Origin: Anaerolineaceae bacterium UBA6801
GTDB taxonomy: Bacteria > Chloroflexota > Anaerolineae > Anaerolineales > Anaerolineaceae
NCBI GenBank assembly: GCA_002452315.1
Contig: DKFH01000136.1
Location: forward strand, 2,116-15,787
Reading direction: 5' to 3'
Length of the DNA stretch: 13,672 nucleotides
Shown: piece by piece, positions 6,659 to 13,502 of the stretch
Layout of the letters: the number at the start of each line of letters is the position of its first letter
Position numbering within the stretch: position 1 is the first letter of the stretch
Made by a program: the position numbers and the translations under genes
Notes under the pieces: generated by a model
Database searches by the model: none
The model's input: only the letters and a program-made list of their open reading frames with translations
What the model was told of the DNA's origin: nothing

Positions 6659-8938
6659 ATGAAGAAGCTGCAAGTTACAATCATTTTGCTTTTACTGGCT
6701 GCGATTGTCGGTTGTACACCGGCTATCCCTGAGCCTGAAGAAACACCCACGGCAACGGCGACCCTGCCGGATCCGCAGGTGTTTGTCACACCGGCACCCG
6801 ATGTTGACGGGGTGATCGAGGCGTTCATGGAGGCCTGGCGTGTGGATGATTACGAGGCCATGTATGCGCTTCTGTCCGCTGAGAGCCGCAGCGCGATCTC
6901 GGAAGAGGCCTTCCTCAACCGCTACAACGAAACAGCCATTGCCCTGACGCTGCTGTTTGACCAAGGCATCACTTACCAGATCCTCTCTCGAGAGACCAAT
7001 CCGACTGTAGCCTCTGCCAGGCTGCACGTCAATTACAATACGAACTTTTTCGGCACCCTCAGCCGTGATGTGGTGATGTCGCTGGTGCGTGAGGGTGGTG
7101 AGTGGCGGGTAGCCTGGGATGAGGGCTTGATCATGCCCGACCTGGCGGGGGGCAACGCGCTCGAAATTGTGCGCCAACCCGTGCCGCGCGGCAATATCTA
7201 CGCCAACGACGGCTCGCCGATGGTCGCCCAGGAAGAGGCCGTGGCGATCGGCTTTACCCCCGGCAACCTCAACCCAGACAGGATGGACTTGTTCTACACC
7301 ACCATGGCGCGCCTGACGATCTACCAGGCGGATGAGATCAGGGAAATGGTGGAAGCTGCCCTGCCCCTGGATTATGTACCCCTGGGCGAAGCCACCCGGG
7401 CAGAGGTGGATGCCAACATGGGCGCCCTGAGCAACCTGACGGGCGTGTTTCTGAACTATTACACCTCGCGTTTTTATTACGATGGCGGCCTGGCCCCCCA
7501 GATGGTGGGGCACCTGACCTACATTTCCAGCGAGGAGCTGAACCGCTATTTGCGGCTGGGTTACTCGCCCAATGAGCGTTTTGGGGCCACCGGGCTGGAG
7601 CTGGCCTTTGAAGACACGCTTTCGGGTGAGCGCGGCGCCACGCTGTACTTAAAGGACCCGGATGGGCAGATCATCACCCGGCTGGCAGAGCGGCCCGCCT
7701 CGCCGGGGCAATCCATCACCACCACCATCGAACCCGGCTTGCAGTATCGCTTGCAGCAGTCTTTGGGCAATTTCAGAGGCGCTATCGTGGTGATGGAAAT
7801 CGATACCGGGCGGGTGCTGGCGATGGTCTCCAACCCGCAGTTTGATCCCAACCTGTTTGACATCAACAATCAAAACTTCATCTATGCCCAGAACCCCTAC
7901 GTGCAGCCCAATGACCCCGTCTTCAATAGGGCTACCAGCGGGCAGTACCCCCTGGGCTCGGTGTTCAAGATTGTCAGCATGGCCGCTGCGCTTGAGACGG
8001 GCATATTTAATGAAGCGGACCGGATCTACTGCGATCATTCCATTGTGGTGTGCGGCAATGAGCTGTATGACTGGACTTTTGAGAAGGAGGTCCCGCCCAG
8101 CGGCGACCTGACCTTACCAGAAGGCCTGATGCGCTCCTGCAACCCCTGGTTCTACACCATCGGTGAAGAACTGATGGCGGCCGGCAACCCGGATGCCATT
8201 ATCGACATGTCGCGCAGTTTTGGGCTGGGGCAGCCGACCGGTGTGGAGGTGCCAGAACAGCCAGGAAACATCCCTGCCCAGGTGTTCAACTGTGAACAGA
8301 ACGTCCAGCTGGCCATCGGCCAGGGCGAGATGACCGTCACGCCCCTGCAGGTGGCCGCCTTCACTGCCGCGCTGGCCAACGGGGGCACGCTCTACAGGCC
8401 GACCGTCATCGGCGCCATCGGGCCGGAGGACGGCACCCCGGCCTACACTTTTGCGCCGGAGGTGAATGGCAGCCTGGCTGTTTCAGACCGCAACCTGCGT
8501 ATCATCCAGGATGCTCTGCGCGAGGTGATCGCCAATGCCCGCGGCACGGCCCAGCTCCAGCTGGGGACCATGCGCTACCGCTCCTTTGGTAAAACCGGCA
8601 CCGCCCAGAACCCCTTTGGTGCGCCGCATGCCTGGTTTGCCGGATACACACAGGTTAACAACCCTGACCGGCCCGACATCGCCGTGGTGGTGATGCTGGA
8701 GAACGCCGGCGAGGGCTCGGAGATGGCGGCGCCGGTCTTCCGCCGGGCGGTTTCGCTGTATTTTTCCGGTTATACCGATATCGGCCGGGTGCTGCCCTGG
8801 GAGGCTTATGCCTATGTGGTAGCCTCACCCACACCCCTGCCGACCAATACCCCCATCCCCACCAATACCCCCATCCCCACCGAGACGCCCATCCCCGAGG
8901 AGGGCGAGGCAGAGCCTGGCGATGAGCCCGAGGAGTGA
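6659..8938 (+). CDS. Lipoprotein class B penicillin-binding protein, MecA-like (paralogue 2)
   Basis: A second DD-transpeptidase, 759 residues, clearly homologous to the gene just upstream along its whole length. The lipoprotein signal ends IVGC with Cys 19, followed by a Thr/Pro linker and an NTF2-like domain at about 50-160. The dimerisation and transpeptidase domains follow. Catalytic motifs are SVFK (S434, K437), SCN (493-495) and KTG (645-647), at essentially the same positions as in paralogue 1. The dimerisation-domain motif reads RGNIYANDGSP (177-187), so the usual Asp-Arg pair is Ala-Asn here. The tail is a Pro/Thr repeat encoded by 18-base units, then an acidic end. The start is ATG 6659 with GGAG seven bases upstream; the in-frame ATG at 6623 lies inside a hairpin and lacks a ribosome-binding site. 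Confidence 0.92.
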   Translation: MKKLQVTIILLLLAAIVGCTPAIPEPEETPTATATLPDPQVFVTPAPDVDGVIEAFMEAWRVDDYEAMYALLSAESRSAISEEAFLNRYNETAIALTLLFDQGITYQILSRETNPTVASARLHVNYNTNFFGTLSRDVVMSLVREGGEWRVAWDEGLIMPDLAGGNALEIVRQPVPRGNIYANDGSPMVAQEEAVAIGFTPGNLNPDRMDLFYTTMARLTIYQADEIREMVEAALPLDYVPLGEATRAEVDANMGALSNLTGVFLNYYTSRFYYDGGLAPQMVGHLTYISSEELNRYLRLGYSPNERFGATGLELAFEDTLSGERGATLYLKDPDGQIITRLAERPASPGQSITTTIEPGLQYRLQQSLGNFRGAIVVMEIDTGRVLAMVSNPQFDPNLFDINNQNFIYAQNPYVQPNDPVFNRATSGQYPLGSVFKIVSMAAALETGIFNEADRIYCDHSIVVCGNELYDWTFEKEVPPSGDLTLPEGLMRSCNPWFYTIGEELMAAGNPDAIIDMSRSFGLGQPTGVEVPEQPGNIPAQVFNCEQNVQLAIGQGEMTVTPLQVAAFTAALANGGTLYRPTVIGAIGPEDGTPAYTFAPEVNGSLAVSDRNLRIIQDALREVIANARGTAQLQLGTMRYRSFGKTGTAQNPFGAPHAWFAGYTQVNNPDRPDIAVVVMLENAGEGSEMAAPVFRRAVSLYFSGYTDIGRVLPWEAYAYVVASPTPLPTNTPIPTNTPIPTETPIPEEGEAEPGDEPEE
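8843..8896 (+). repeat. Tandem 18-base repeat encoding a Pro/Thr-rich tail
   Basis: Two perfect copies of ACCAATACCCCCATCCCC (8843-8860 and 8861-8878) are followed by a third with three substitutions (8879-8896). Each unit encodes TNTPIP or TETPIP in the C-terminal tail of the second PBP. The 18-base period keeps frame, so copy number could change without disrupting the protein. The segment is probably an extended flexible linker outside the cell. Confidence 0.85.
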
Positions 8939-8943
8939 CGCGT

Positions 8944-9885
8944 TTGCCTGAAACCCTTGAAGGACTGGTGATTCGCGCCCAATCCGGCTTTTTGGTGGTG
9001 CACACGGACGCTGGCGACTATACCTGCCGGCTGCGCGGCCGCCTAAAACAGGGCGACCAGGAGGGCGATCGCGTGGCTGTGGGCGACCGGGTCACCATTA
9101 CCCCCCAGGAAGACGGCAGCGGTGTGATCGAAACCGTCCACGAGCGGCGGGCGGAGTTTGCCCGTATACGTACCGGCATCAAACGTGATTTCCGCCAGAT
9201 CCTGCTGGCCAACCCGGACCAGATCGTGGCCGTGTTCGCCTGTGCCCAACCTGAGCCCAGCCTGCGCATGCTGGACCGCTTTTTGGTCATCGCTGAAAAA
9301 CAGATGGTGGATGCGCTGATTGTGGCCAACAAGGTCGATTTGGTGACGCCGCAAGCAGCCCAGGCTGTCTTTGGTTTGTATGAGGAACTGGGGTACCCGG
9401 TGGTCTACACCTCGGCGGTGACCGGGCAGGGCGTGGACCGCCTGCGGGAACACTTACAAGGAAAGCTCTCTGCGCTGGCCGGGCCCTCGGGTGTGGGCAA
9501 GTCCAGCCTGCTGAACGCCATCCAGCCCGACCTGGGCCTGCAGGTGCGCTCGGTCAGCGAAGCCACCTCGAAAGGCCGCCATACCACCCGGGTGCGCGAG
9601 CTGTACCCGCTGGACGTGGGCGGCTATGTGGCTGACACGCCCGGCATCCGCTCTTTGGCGCTGTGGGACACCGAGCCGGAGGAGCTGGACGCCTATTTTG
9701 TCGAATTGCGCCCGCTGGTGGCTGACTGCCAGTTTTCAGACTGCACCCACACCCACGAACCGGGCTGCGCGGTGCTGGCGGCGGTTGAAGCGGGGGAGGT
9801 GGCGCCCCAGCGTTATCATTCCTACCTGCGCTTGCGTTTTGGGGATGAATCGGAGGAAATGATCGAAGAAGGGGCCTGGGATTAG
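8944..9885 (+). CDS. rsgA: Ribosome small-subunit-dependent GTPase RsgA
   Basis: RsgA is a circularly permuted GTPase that binds the 30S subunit and helps its late maturation. The 313-residue product has an N-terminal OB-fold region (about 1-70). The G motifs come in the permuted order that defines the family: NKVD (G4, 129-132), then the P-loop GPSGVGKSS (180-188), then DTPG (G3, 231-234). The zinc site C262-x4-C267-x-H269-x5-C275 follows. All key residues are present. The frame also allows a GTG at 8935 overlapping the PBP stop, but the GAGGAG at 8930-8935 would then overlap the start codon. TTG at 8944 sits eight bases after it, so I prefer that. It is probably translationally coupled to the PBP upstream. 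Confidence 0.93.
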   Translation: MPETLEGLVIRAQSGFLVVHTDAGDYTCRLRGRLKQGDQEGDRVAVGDRVTITPQEDGSGVIETVHERRAEFARIRTGIKRDFRQILLANPDQIVAVFACAQPEPSLRMLDRFLVIAEKQMVDALIVANKVDLVTPQAAQAVFGLYEELGYPVVYTSAVTGQGVDRLREHLQGKLSALAGPSGVGKSSLLNAIQPDLGLQVRSVSEATSKGRHTTRVRELYPLDVGGYVADTPGIRSLALWDTEPEELDAYFVELRPLVADCQFSDCTHTHEPGCAVLAAVEAGEVAPQRYHSYLRLRFGDESEEMIEEGAWD

Positions 9886-9914
9886 CCCGGCCGGGGGGCC
9901 GAAAGGAACAATTC

Positions 9915-11756
9915 ATGAAAAAAACCCTGGTTTTAACCGTCCTGATGACCCTCATCCTGGCTGCCTGCAGCACGCCGGCGGAAGAACTGCCCGACCCGAC
10001 GGCCGCGGCGACGGATTTACCGCAAGCCACCGCCCTCCCCAGCCCCACGCCGACGGAGGTCCCGCCCATGGTGCTGACCCTGTGCACCGCCAGCCTGCCT
10101 GAGACGCTGTTCCCGTATGGCGGCGTGCCCTCTGCGGCCAGGGAGCGCGCCCTGGAGCTGCTCTTCCCACCGGCGATTACCCGGGAAGGCGGCACCCTGA
10201 CGCCGCTGATCCTCGAGAAGGTCCCCACACAGGCCGATGGCGACCTGCGCCTGGAGCCCGTCCTCATCCGGCGGGGGCAGACGGTTGTGGATGCGCGCGG
10301 CGAGCTGGTGACCGCCATAGAAGGCGCCTGGGTGCGGCCAAGCGGCTGCCGCGCTACTGAGTGCGTCATCACCTGGAACGGGCTTGACCCGCTGGAGATG
10401 GACCAGATGGTGGTCGATTTCACCCTGCGGGCTGACCTGGTCTGGACGGACGGGGCCCCGGTGACCGCGGCCGACGCGGTCTTCAGCTACCGGCTGGCCA
10501 GCGATCCCGAGTCACCCGCCTACGGCTGGGCGGAAGCCCACACCCAGGGTTTTAGCGCCTGGGATGAGCGCACCCTCAGCTGGCGCGGCTTCCCCGGGTT
10601 TGCCACCCCCCACCTGGAGCGCCTGTTTTGGACGCCGCTGCCATCCCATGCCTTTGATCCTGAGGCGGGCATCGGGGAGTTGGCGGCTGATCCCTCCTGG
10701 GGGGCTGTGCCCCTCAGTTATGGCCCCTTCACGGTGCGCGGCTGGGAGGCGGGCGGGCTGCGCCTGGCGCGCAACCCCGAAAGCCCCCTGGGGGCGGACT
10801 TGTTTCCCTGGGCGGACGAGGTGTTAATTCAGACAGTTGAGGGCGGCGCGGCGGCCGGCTGGGCTGCGCTGCAGGCTGGGGTCTGCGACCTGCTGGACAG
10901 CTCCTTCAGGCTGGCGGATACGCCGGAACTGCTGGCCGAGATCGAGGCCGATGACGGCTTTGAGGTTAGAACGGTCTCCAGCCAGACCTGGACGCAGCTG
11001 GTCTTCGGCCTGCGCCCGGCGGAGTATGATGGCCTGGCCAACCCGGTCTTTGCCCAGCGCCCGGATTTCTTCGCCGACCCGCGCACCCGCCTGGGGATCG
11101 CGCAGTGCCTGGACCGCCCGGCTTTGGCGGCGCTGACCCACGGCCAAGCCTGGCCGAGCTTTTTGCCCCCCGGGGCATCGTTTTTAGATGAAGGCCTAGC
11201 CTTTGACCCTCAAGCGGGCATGGCCCTGCTGGAGGCGGTCGGCTGGCGCGACCACGATGGCGACCCGACCACCCCGCGCCTGGCCCAGGATGTACTGACC
11301 GTGTTCAACAACGTCCCCCTGGCGCTGACCCTGCTGGTGGGGCCCTCACCCTTCCACCAGGATTTGGCGGCGGGCATCAGTCAGTCGCTGATGGCCTGTG
11401 GCGTGGGCGTGGAGGTGCAGGCGCTCTCACTGGCCGAGCTCTACGCGCCTGGACCCGGCGGTCCGCTGTTTGGGCGCCAGTTTGACCTGGCGTTGATCGC
11501 CTGGCAGCCGCTGCCCGGGCCGGATTGCGGGCTGTACATGAGCTGGGCGGTCCCCGATGCGGGCAACGGCTGGATCGGGACGAATATTGCCGGCTTTTCC
11601 GACCTCGCCTATGATGCGGCCTGCACCGCGGCCACTTTGGCGCTGCCGGACGAGGCGGATGCCCTTTTGGCGGCGGCCGAAGCGGCGTTTGTGGAACTGC
11701 TGCCCGCGGTGCCGCTGGTCGCCCCGCCGGTGGTGGAGATAGCCAGTAGACGGTAG
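9915..11756 (+). CDS. Solitary ABC-type substrate-binding lipoprotein (SBP family 5-like)
   Basis: This 613-residue lipoprotein resembles periplasmic-binding proteins of peptide, oligopeptide or nickel ABC importers (SBP_bac_5, DppA/OppA type). The signal peptide ends LAAC (Cys 18), followed by a Pro/Thr/Ala-rich linker (19-51). The family landmark WTDGAPVTAADAVFSY lies at 177-192, and further downstream the binding fold shows typical late segments such as DPRTRLGIAQCLDRPAL. No permease or ATPase gene of a transporter is adjacent, so either those partners are elsewhere or the protein has another ligand-sensing role. ATG 9915 is seven bases after AGGA (9904-9907). The stop codon TAG (11754-11756) lies in the GTAG foot of a REP palindrome. 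Codon use is very GC-rich. The ligand cannot be read from the sequence. Confidence 0.8.
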   Translation: MKKTLVLTVLMTLILAACSTPAEELPDPTAAATDLPQATALPSPTPTEVPPMVLTLCTASLPETLFPYGGVPSAARERALELLFPPAITREGGTLTPLILEKVPTQADGDLRLEPVLIRRGQTVVDARGELVTAIEGAWVRPSGCRATECVITWNGLDPLEMDQMVVDFTLRADLVWTDGAPVTAADAVFSYRLASDPESPAYGWAEAHTQGFSAWDERTLSWRGFPGFATPHLERLFWTPLPSHAFDPEAGIGELAADPSWGAVPLSYGPFTVRGWEAGGLRLARNPESPLGADLFPWADEVLIQTVEGGAAAGWAALQAGVCDLLDSSFRLADTPELLAEIEADDGFEVRTVSSQTWTQLVFGLRPAEYDGLANPVFAQRPDFFADPRTRLGIAQCLDRPALAALTHGQAWPSFLPPGASFLDEGLAFDPQAGMALLEAVGWRDHDGDPTTPRLAQDVLTVFNNVPLALTLLVGPSPFHQDLAAGISQSLMACGVGVEVQALSLAELYAPGPGGPLFGRQFDLALIAWQPLPGPDCGLYMSWAVPDAGNGWIGTNIAGFSDLAYDAACTAATLALPDEADALLAAAEAAFVELLPAVPLVAPPVVEIASRR

Positions 11757-11775
11757 GTCACGCTTCCAGCGTGAC
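11753..11775 (+). repeat. REP-type palindrome with GTAG foot (REP-1)
   Basis: The tetranucleotide GTAG (11753-11756) is directly followed by the hairpin GTCACGCTTCCAGCGTGAC (11757-11775): a perfect 7-bp stem around a TTCCA loop. A 5' GTAG foot next to a short imperfect palindrome is the known layout of REP elements mobilised or bound by RAYT transposases. The same motif recurs at 13351, next to a RAYT gene. The TAG in the foot is the stop codon of the substrate-binding protein gene. Confidence 0.8.
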
Positions 11776-12058
11776 ACAAGGTGAAAGGTGAAAGCTAAAA
11801 GTGTCTTTCTCCCCCATTTACGGCGGGCAGGGGGGTGTTATTGGTGGGTTGGCCATGGATCGGGTCTGGTTTGATATACGCATGATGTAAGGCTGGGTGG
11901 CCGCCTGAACATTCTCCCGCCAACCCACCCCGATTATGGTAACCAATTCGATTTTTCTGCTTGACTCTCAAGACGGTATCTACGAACTAACCCCTTATCC
12001 CTAATACCAAATCCCTATTACCTACTCCCTACTCCCTACTCCCTACTCTCCAACCCCC
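11776..12058. other. Repeat-rich spacer without a gene
   Basis: No convincing coding frame is present. The spacer holds a short duplicated GGTGAAA at about 11780-11793. It also holds an 11-bp perfect inverted repeat, GGTGGGTTGGC (11843-11853) with GCCAACCCACC (11919-11929), separated by 65 bases, and a pyrimidine-rich CCCTA-like tract (11991-12052) with a heptanucleotide tandem repeat. It separates a REP element from the ATPase promoter and looks like accessory, repeat-accumulating DNA. Confidence 0.6.
12022..12049 (+). repeat. Heptanucleotide tandem repeat (CTACTCC, four copies)
   Basis: Three perfect CTACTCC units and a fourth ending CTACTCT run from 12022 to 12049. They are preceded by degenerate CCCTA-type units from about 11991. 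On the minus strand this gives regularly spaced GGG tracts, which could fold as a G-quadruplex. It resembles the short tandemly repeated heptamers (STRR) known from cyanobacteria. The tract ends ten bases before the -35 box of the ATPase promoter. Confidence 0.85.
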
Positions 12059-12087
12059 TTGACTTTTACTGCCACATCCATTATTAT
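12059..12087 (+). promoter_or_regulatory. Promoter for a leaderless ATPase mRNA
   Basis: TTGACT (12059-12064, 5 of 6 consensus bases) and TATTAT (12082-12087, 5 of 6) are separated by exactly 17 bases. The -10 box ends seven bases before the ATG at 12095, and no Shine-Dalgarno sequence lies upstream of that ATG. Transcription would start at or within a base or two of the start codon. The TTG of the -35 box happens to be in frame and could be mistaken for an upstream start codon. Confidence 0.65.
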
Positions 12088-12094
12088 TCATACC

Positions 12095-13354
12095 ATGAAT
12101 AAAAATTATTCATCGCCTGAATTATATTACAAAAGGTGGTTGACGCCTCATTTAATCGACGCGCTCAATGATGCTTCGATTTTGGTCTTGACGGGCGCTC
12201 GGCAGGTGGGGAAAAGCACCCTGCTCCGCCGGGAGGCGCCTTTTTGTGATTTTCGCTTCTTGAATCTTGACGACCTGGATACCCTGCAGCAGGCCAAAGC
12301 GGACCCAGGCTCGCTTTTTATCGGAGCAGACCGGATCGTGATCGACGAAGTCCAGCGGGCGCCCGACCTGCTGCTGGCGGTTAAACAGGCGGTGGATCAA
12401 CACCCCGGCCGCTATAAGTTTGTCCTGTCTGGCTCGGCCAATTTGCTGCTGATGAAGCACGTCAGCGAAAGCCTGGCTGGCAGGGCGATTTACTTTGAAC
12501 TGAACCCGATGACCCTGGGGGAGAGCCATCAACAGCCGCCACCCAGCCTTATTAAGGACTTATTGGCGGGCATTTGGCCTGAAGCGGGGCGGCTGGCCGG
12601 CCCGACACCGGCCTTACCCCCCCTGCTGTTGCGGGGATTCATGCCCGCTTTGCTGACCCTGGATCAACCCCGCGCGTGGACACGCTGGTGGGATGGCTAT
12701 GTGACCACCTATCTCGAACGAGATTTGCGGCAAATCTCGCAGATCGATTCCCTGCTCGATTTTCGCCGCTTAATGATCCTGCTGGCACTGCGTTCTGGCC
12801 AGATTCTGAACCAATCTGACCTAGCCAGGGATGCGGACCTCTCTCAGCCCACAGCGCATCGCTACATCAACCTCATGGAAACCTCCTACTTGTTCAAACG
12901 CCTGCCACCGTTTACCGCCAATCGCAGCCTGCGGTTGATTAAATCCCCCAAGGTGTTTTGGAGCGACCCTGGTCTGGCGACCTTTCTCTCAGGCTATTAT
13001 GAAGAAACTGACCTGCAAGACGCGCGTGAATTTGGTTTTCTTTTCGAAACGCTCATCTTTCATCACCTGCAAGTGCTCTCTCAGCTGTTGACGCCCAATG
13101 CGCGTTTGTTTTATTTGCGGATGCGGACAGGGCAGGAGGTTGATTTTGTGGTGCAGCACGGGCGAAAAATCCTGCCCATCGAGGTCAAACTGACCCAAAA
13201 ACCCGGCTATGACGATGCCAAACACCTGCGGCTCTTTTTGGAACAGTACCAACATGCTGAGCTTGGCTTGCTGATCACCAATGGGCGGGAAATCAAACGA
13301 TTGGGCCGCAATGTCGTGGCTGTGCCGTGGACGGTGGTGGCGGGCAGTCTGTAG
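12095..13354 (+). CDS. AAA_14/DUF4143-family ATPase
   Basis: This 419-residue protein belongs to a widespread family of P-loop ATPases of unknown role. The N-terminal AAA domain has Walker A GARQVGKST (34-42), Walker B RIVIDEVQ (80-87) and the sensor-like FVLSGSANLL (109-118). A DUF4143 part follows, with a winged-helix segment around 235-270. At the C-terminus, E318, D350 in EVDF and IEVK (362-365) form a PD-(D/E)xK-like nuclease-fold signature. In this family it is not known whether that fold cuts DNA. The preferred start is ATG 12095, seven bases after a good -10 box and without a ribosome-binding site; TTG 12059 is part of the -35 box. The gene is bracketed by REP elements, and its stop TAG lies in the GTAG foot of the downstream REP. 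Such genes are often multicopy and patchily distributed, which suits a transferred segment. Confidence 0.9.
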   Translation: MNKNYSSPELYYKRWLTPHLIDALNDASILVLTGARQVGKSTLLRREAPFCDFRFLNLDDLDTLQQAKADPGSLFIGADRIVIDEVQRAPDLLLAVKQAVDQHPGRYKFVLSGSANLLLMKHVSESLAGRAIYFELNPMTLGESHQQPPPSLIKDLLAGIWPEAGRLAGPTPALPPLLLRGFMPALLTLDQPRAWTRWWDGYVTTYLERDLRQISQIDSLLDFRRLMILLALRSGQILNQSDLARDADLSQPTAHRYINLMETSYLFKRLPPFTANRSLRLIKSPKVFWSDPGLATFLSGYYEETDLQDAREFGFLFETLIFHHLQVLSQLLTPNARLFYLRMRTGQEVDFVVQHGRKILPIEVKLTQKPGYDDAKHLRLFLEQYQHAELGLLITNGREIKRLGRNVVAVPWTVVAGSL

Positions 13355-13451
13355 GTCACGCTTTTAGTGTGACAAAACTGGTAGCCTTGTCACACTTCCA
13401 GCGTGACACTATTCTGTCACGTGGGTGACTGCGTCACCACACGTGACCTAC
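13351..13451. repeat. Composite REP cluster (BIME-like) with inverted GTAG-footed palindromes
   Basis: Three palindromes lie within 101 bases. REP-2 (plus): GTAG at 13351-13354, then GTCACGCTTTTAGTGTGAC (13355-13373), a 7-bp stem with one G-T pair. REP-3: GTCACACTTCCAGCGTGAC (13389-13407), with GTAG at 13381-13384 four bases upstream. REP-4, read on the minus strand: GTAG at 13451-13448, then a long hairpin (13447-13416) in which GTCACGTG and GGTGAC pair with their complements around a three-base loop, with one bulged base. The outer ends GTAGGTCACG and CGTGACCTAC are a perfect 10-bp inverted pair. Opposed REPs joined like this match the bacterial interspersed mosaic element (BIME) layout. 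The cluster lies between the ATPase stop and the promoter of the RAYT gene. Confidence 0.8.
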
Positions 13452-13467
13452 GAAATCCAATGATATA

Positions 13468-13496
13468 TTGTCTGAGAACGCAACAATCGTTATAAT
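13468..13496 (+). promoter_or_regulatory. Promoter for a leaderless RAYT mRNA
   Basis: TTGTCT (13468-13473, 4 of 6 consensus bases) and a perfect TATAAT (13491-13496) are spaced by 17 bases. The -10 box ends six bases before the GTG at 13503 and no Shine-Dalgarno sequence is present, so the mRNA should begin at about the start codon. It starts 17 bases after the REP cluster, so the palindromes lie just upstream of the promoter. Confidence 0.65.
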
Positions 13497-13502
13497 ACTA
13501 TT

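Noticed and set aside
8331..8345. GTCACGCC inside the second PBP, similar to the REP stem
   Set aside because: No GTAG foot and no matching second half of the palindrome; it is ordinary coding sequence.
9888..9901. CGGCC/GGCCG 5-bp stem between rsgA and the substrate-binding gene as a terminator
   Set aside because: Short stem, no T-run, and it sits beside the ribosome-binding site; GC-rich DNA gives such stems often.
11936..12004. Small plus-strand frame (22 codons) in the repeat-rich spacer
   Set aside because: No ribosome-binding site, very short, and it runs into the CCCTA-like repeat tract.
12059..12094. TTG start extending the ATPase by 12 residues
   Set aside because: The TTG is the first part of a near-consensus -35 box (TTGACT) with TATTAT 17 bases downstream; the family start fits ATG 12095.
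13351..13451. CRISPR-like repeat array
   Set aside because: The units are palindromes of differing stem and spacing in both orientations, with no regular spacers; they fit REP/BIME elements instead.
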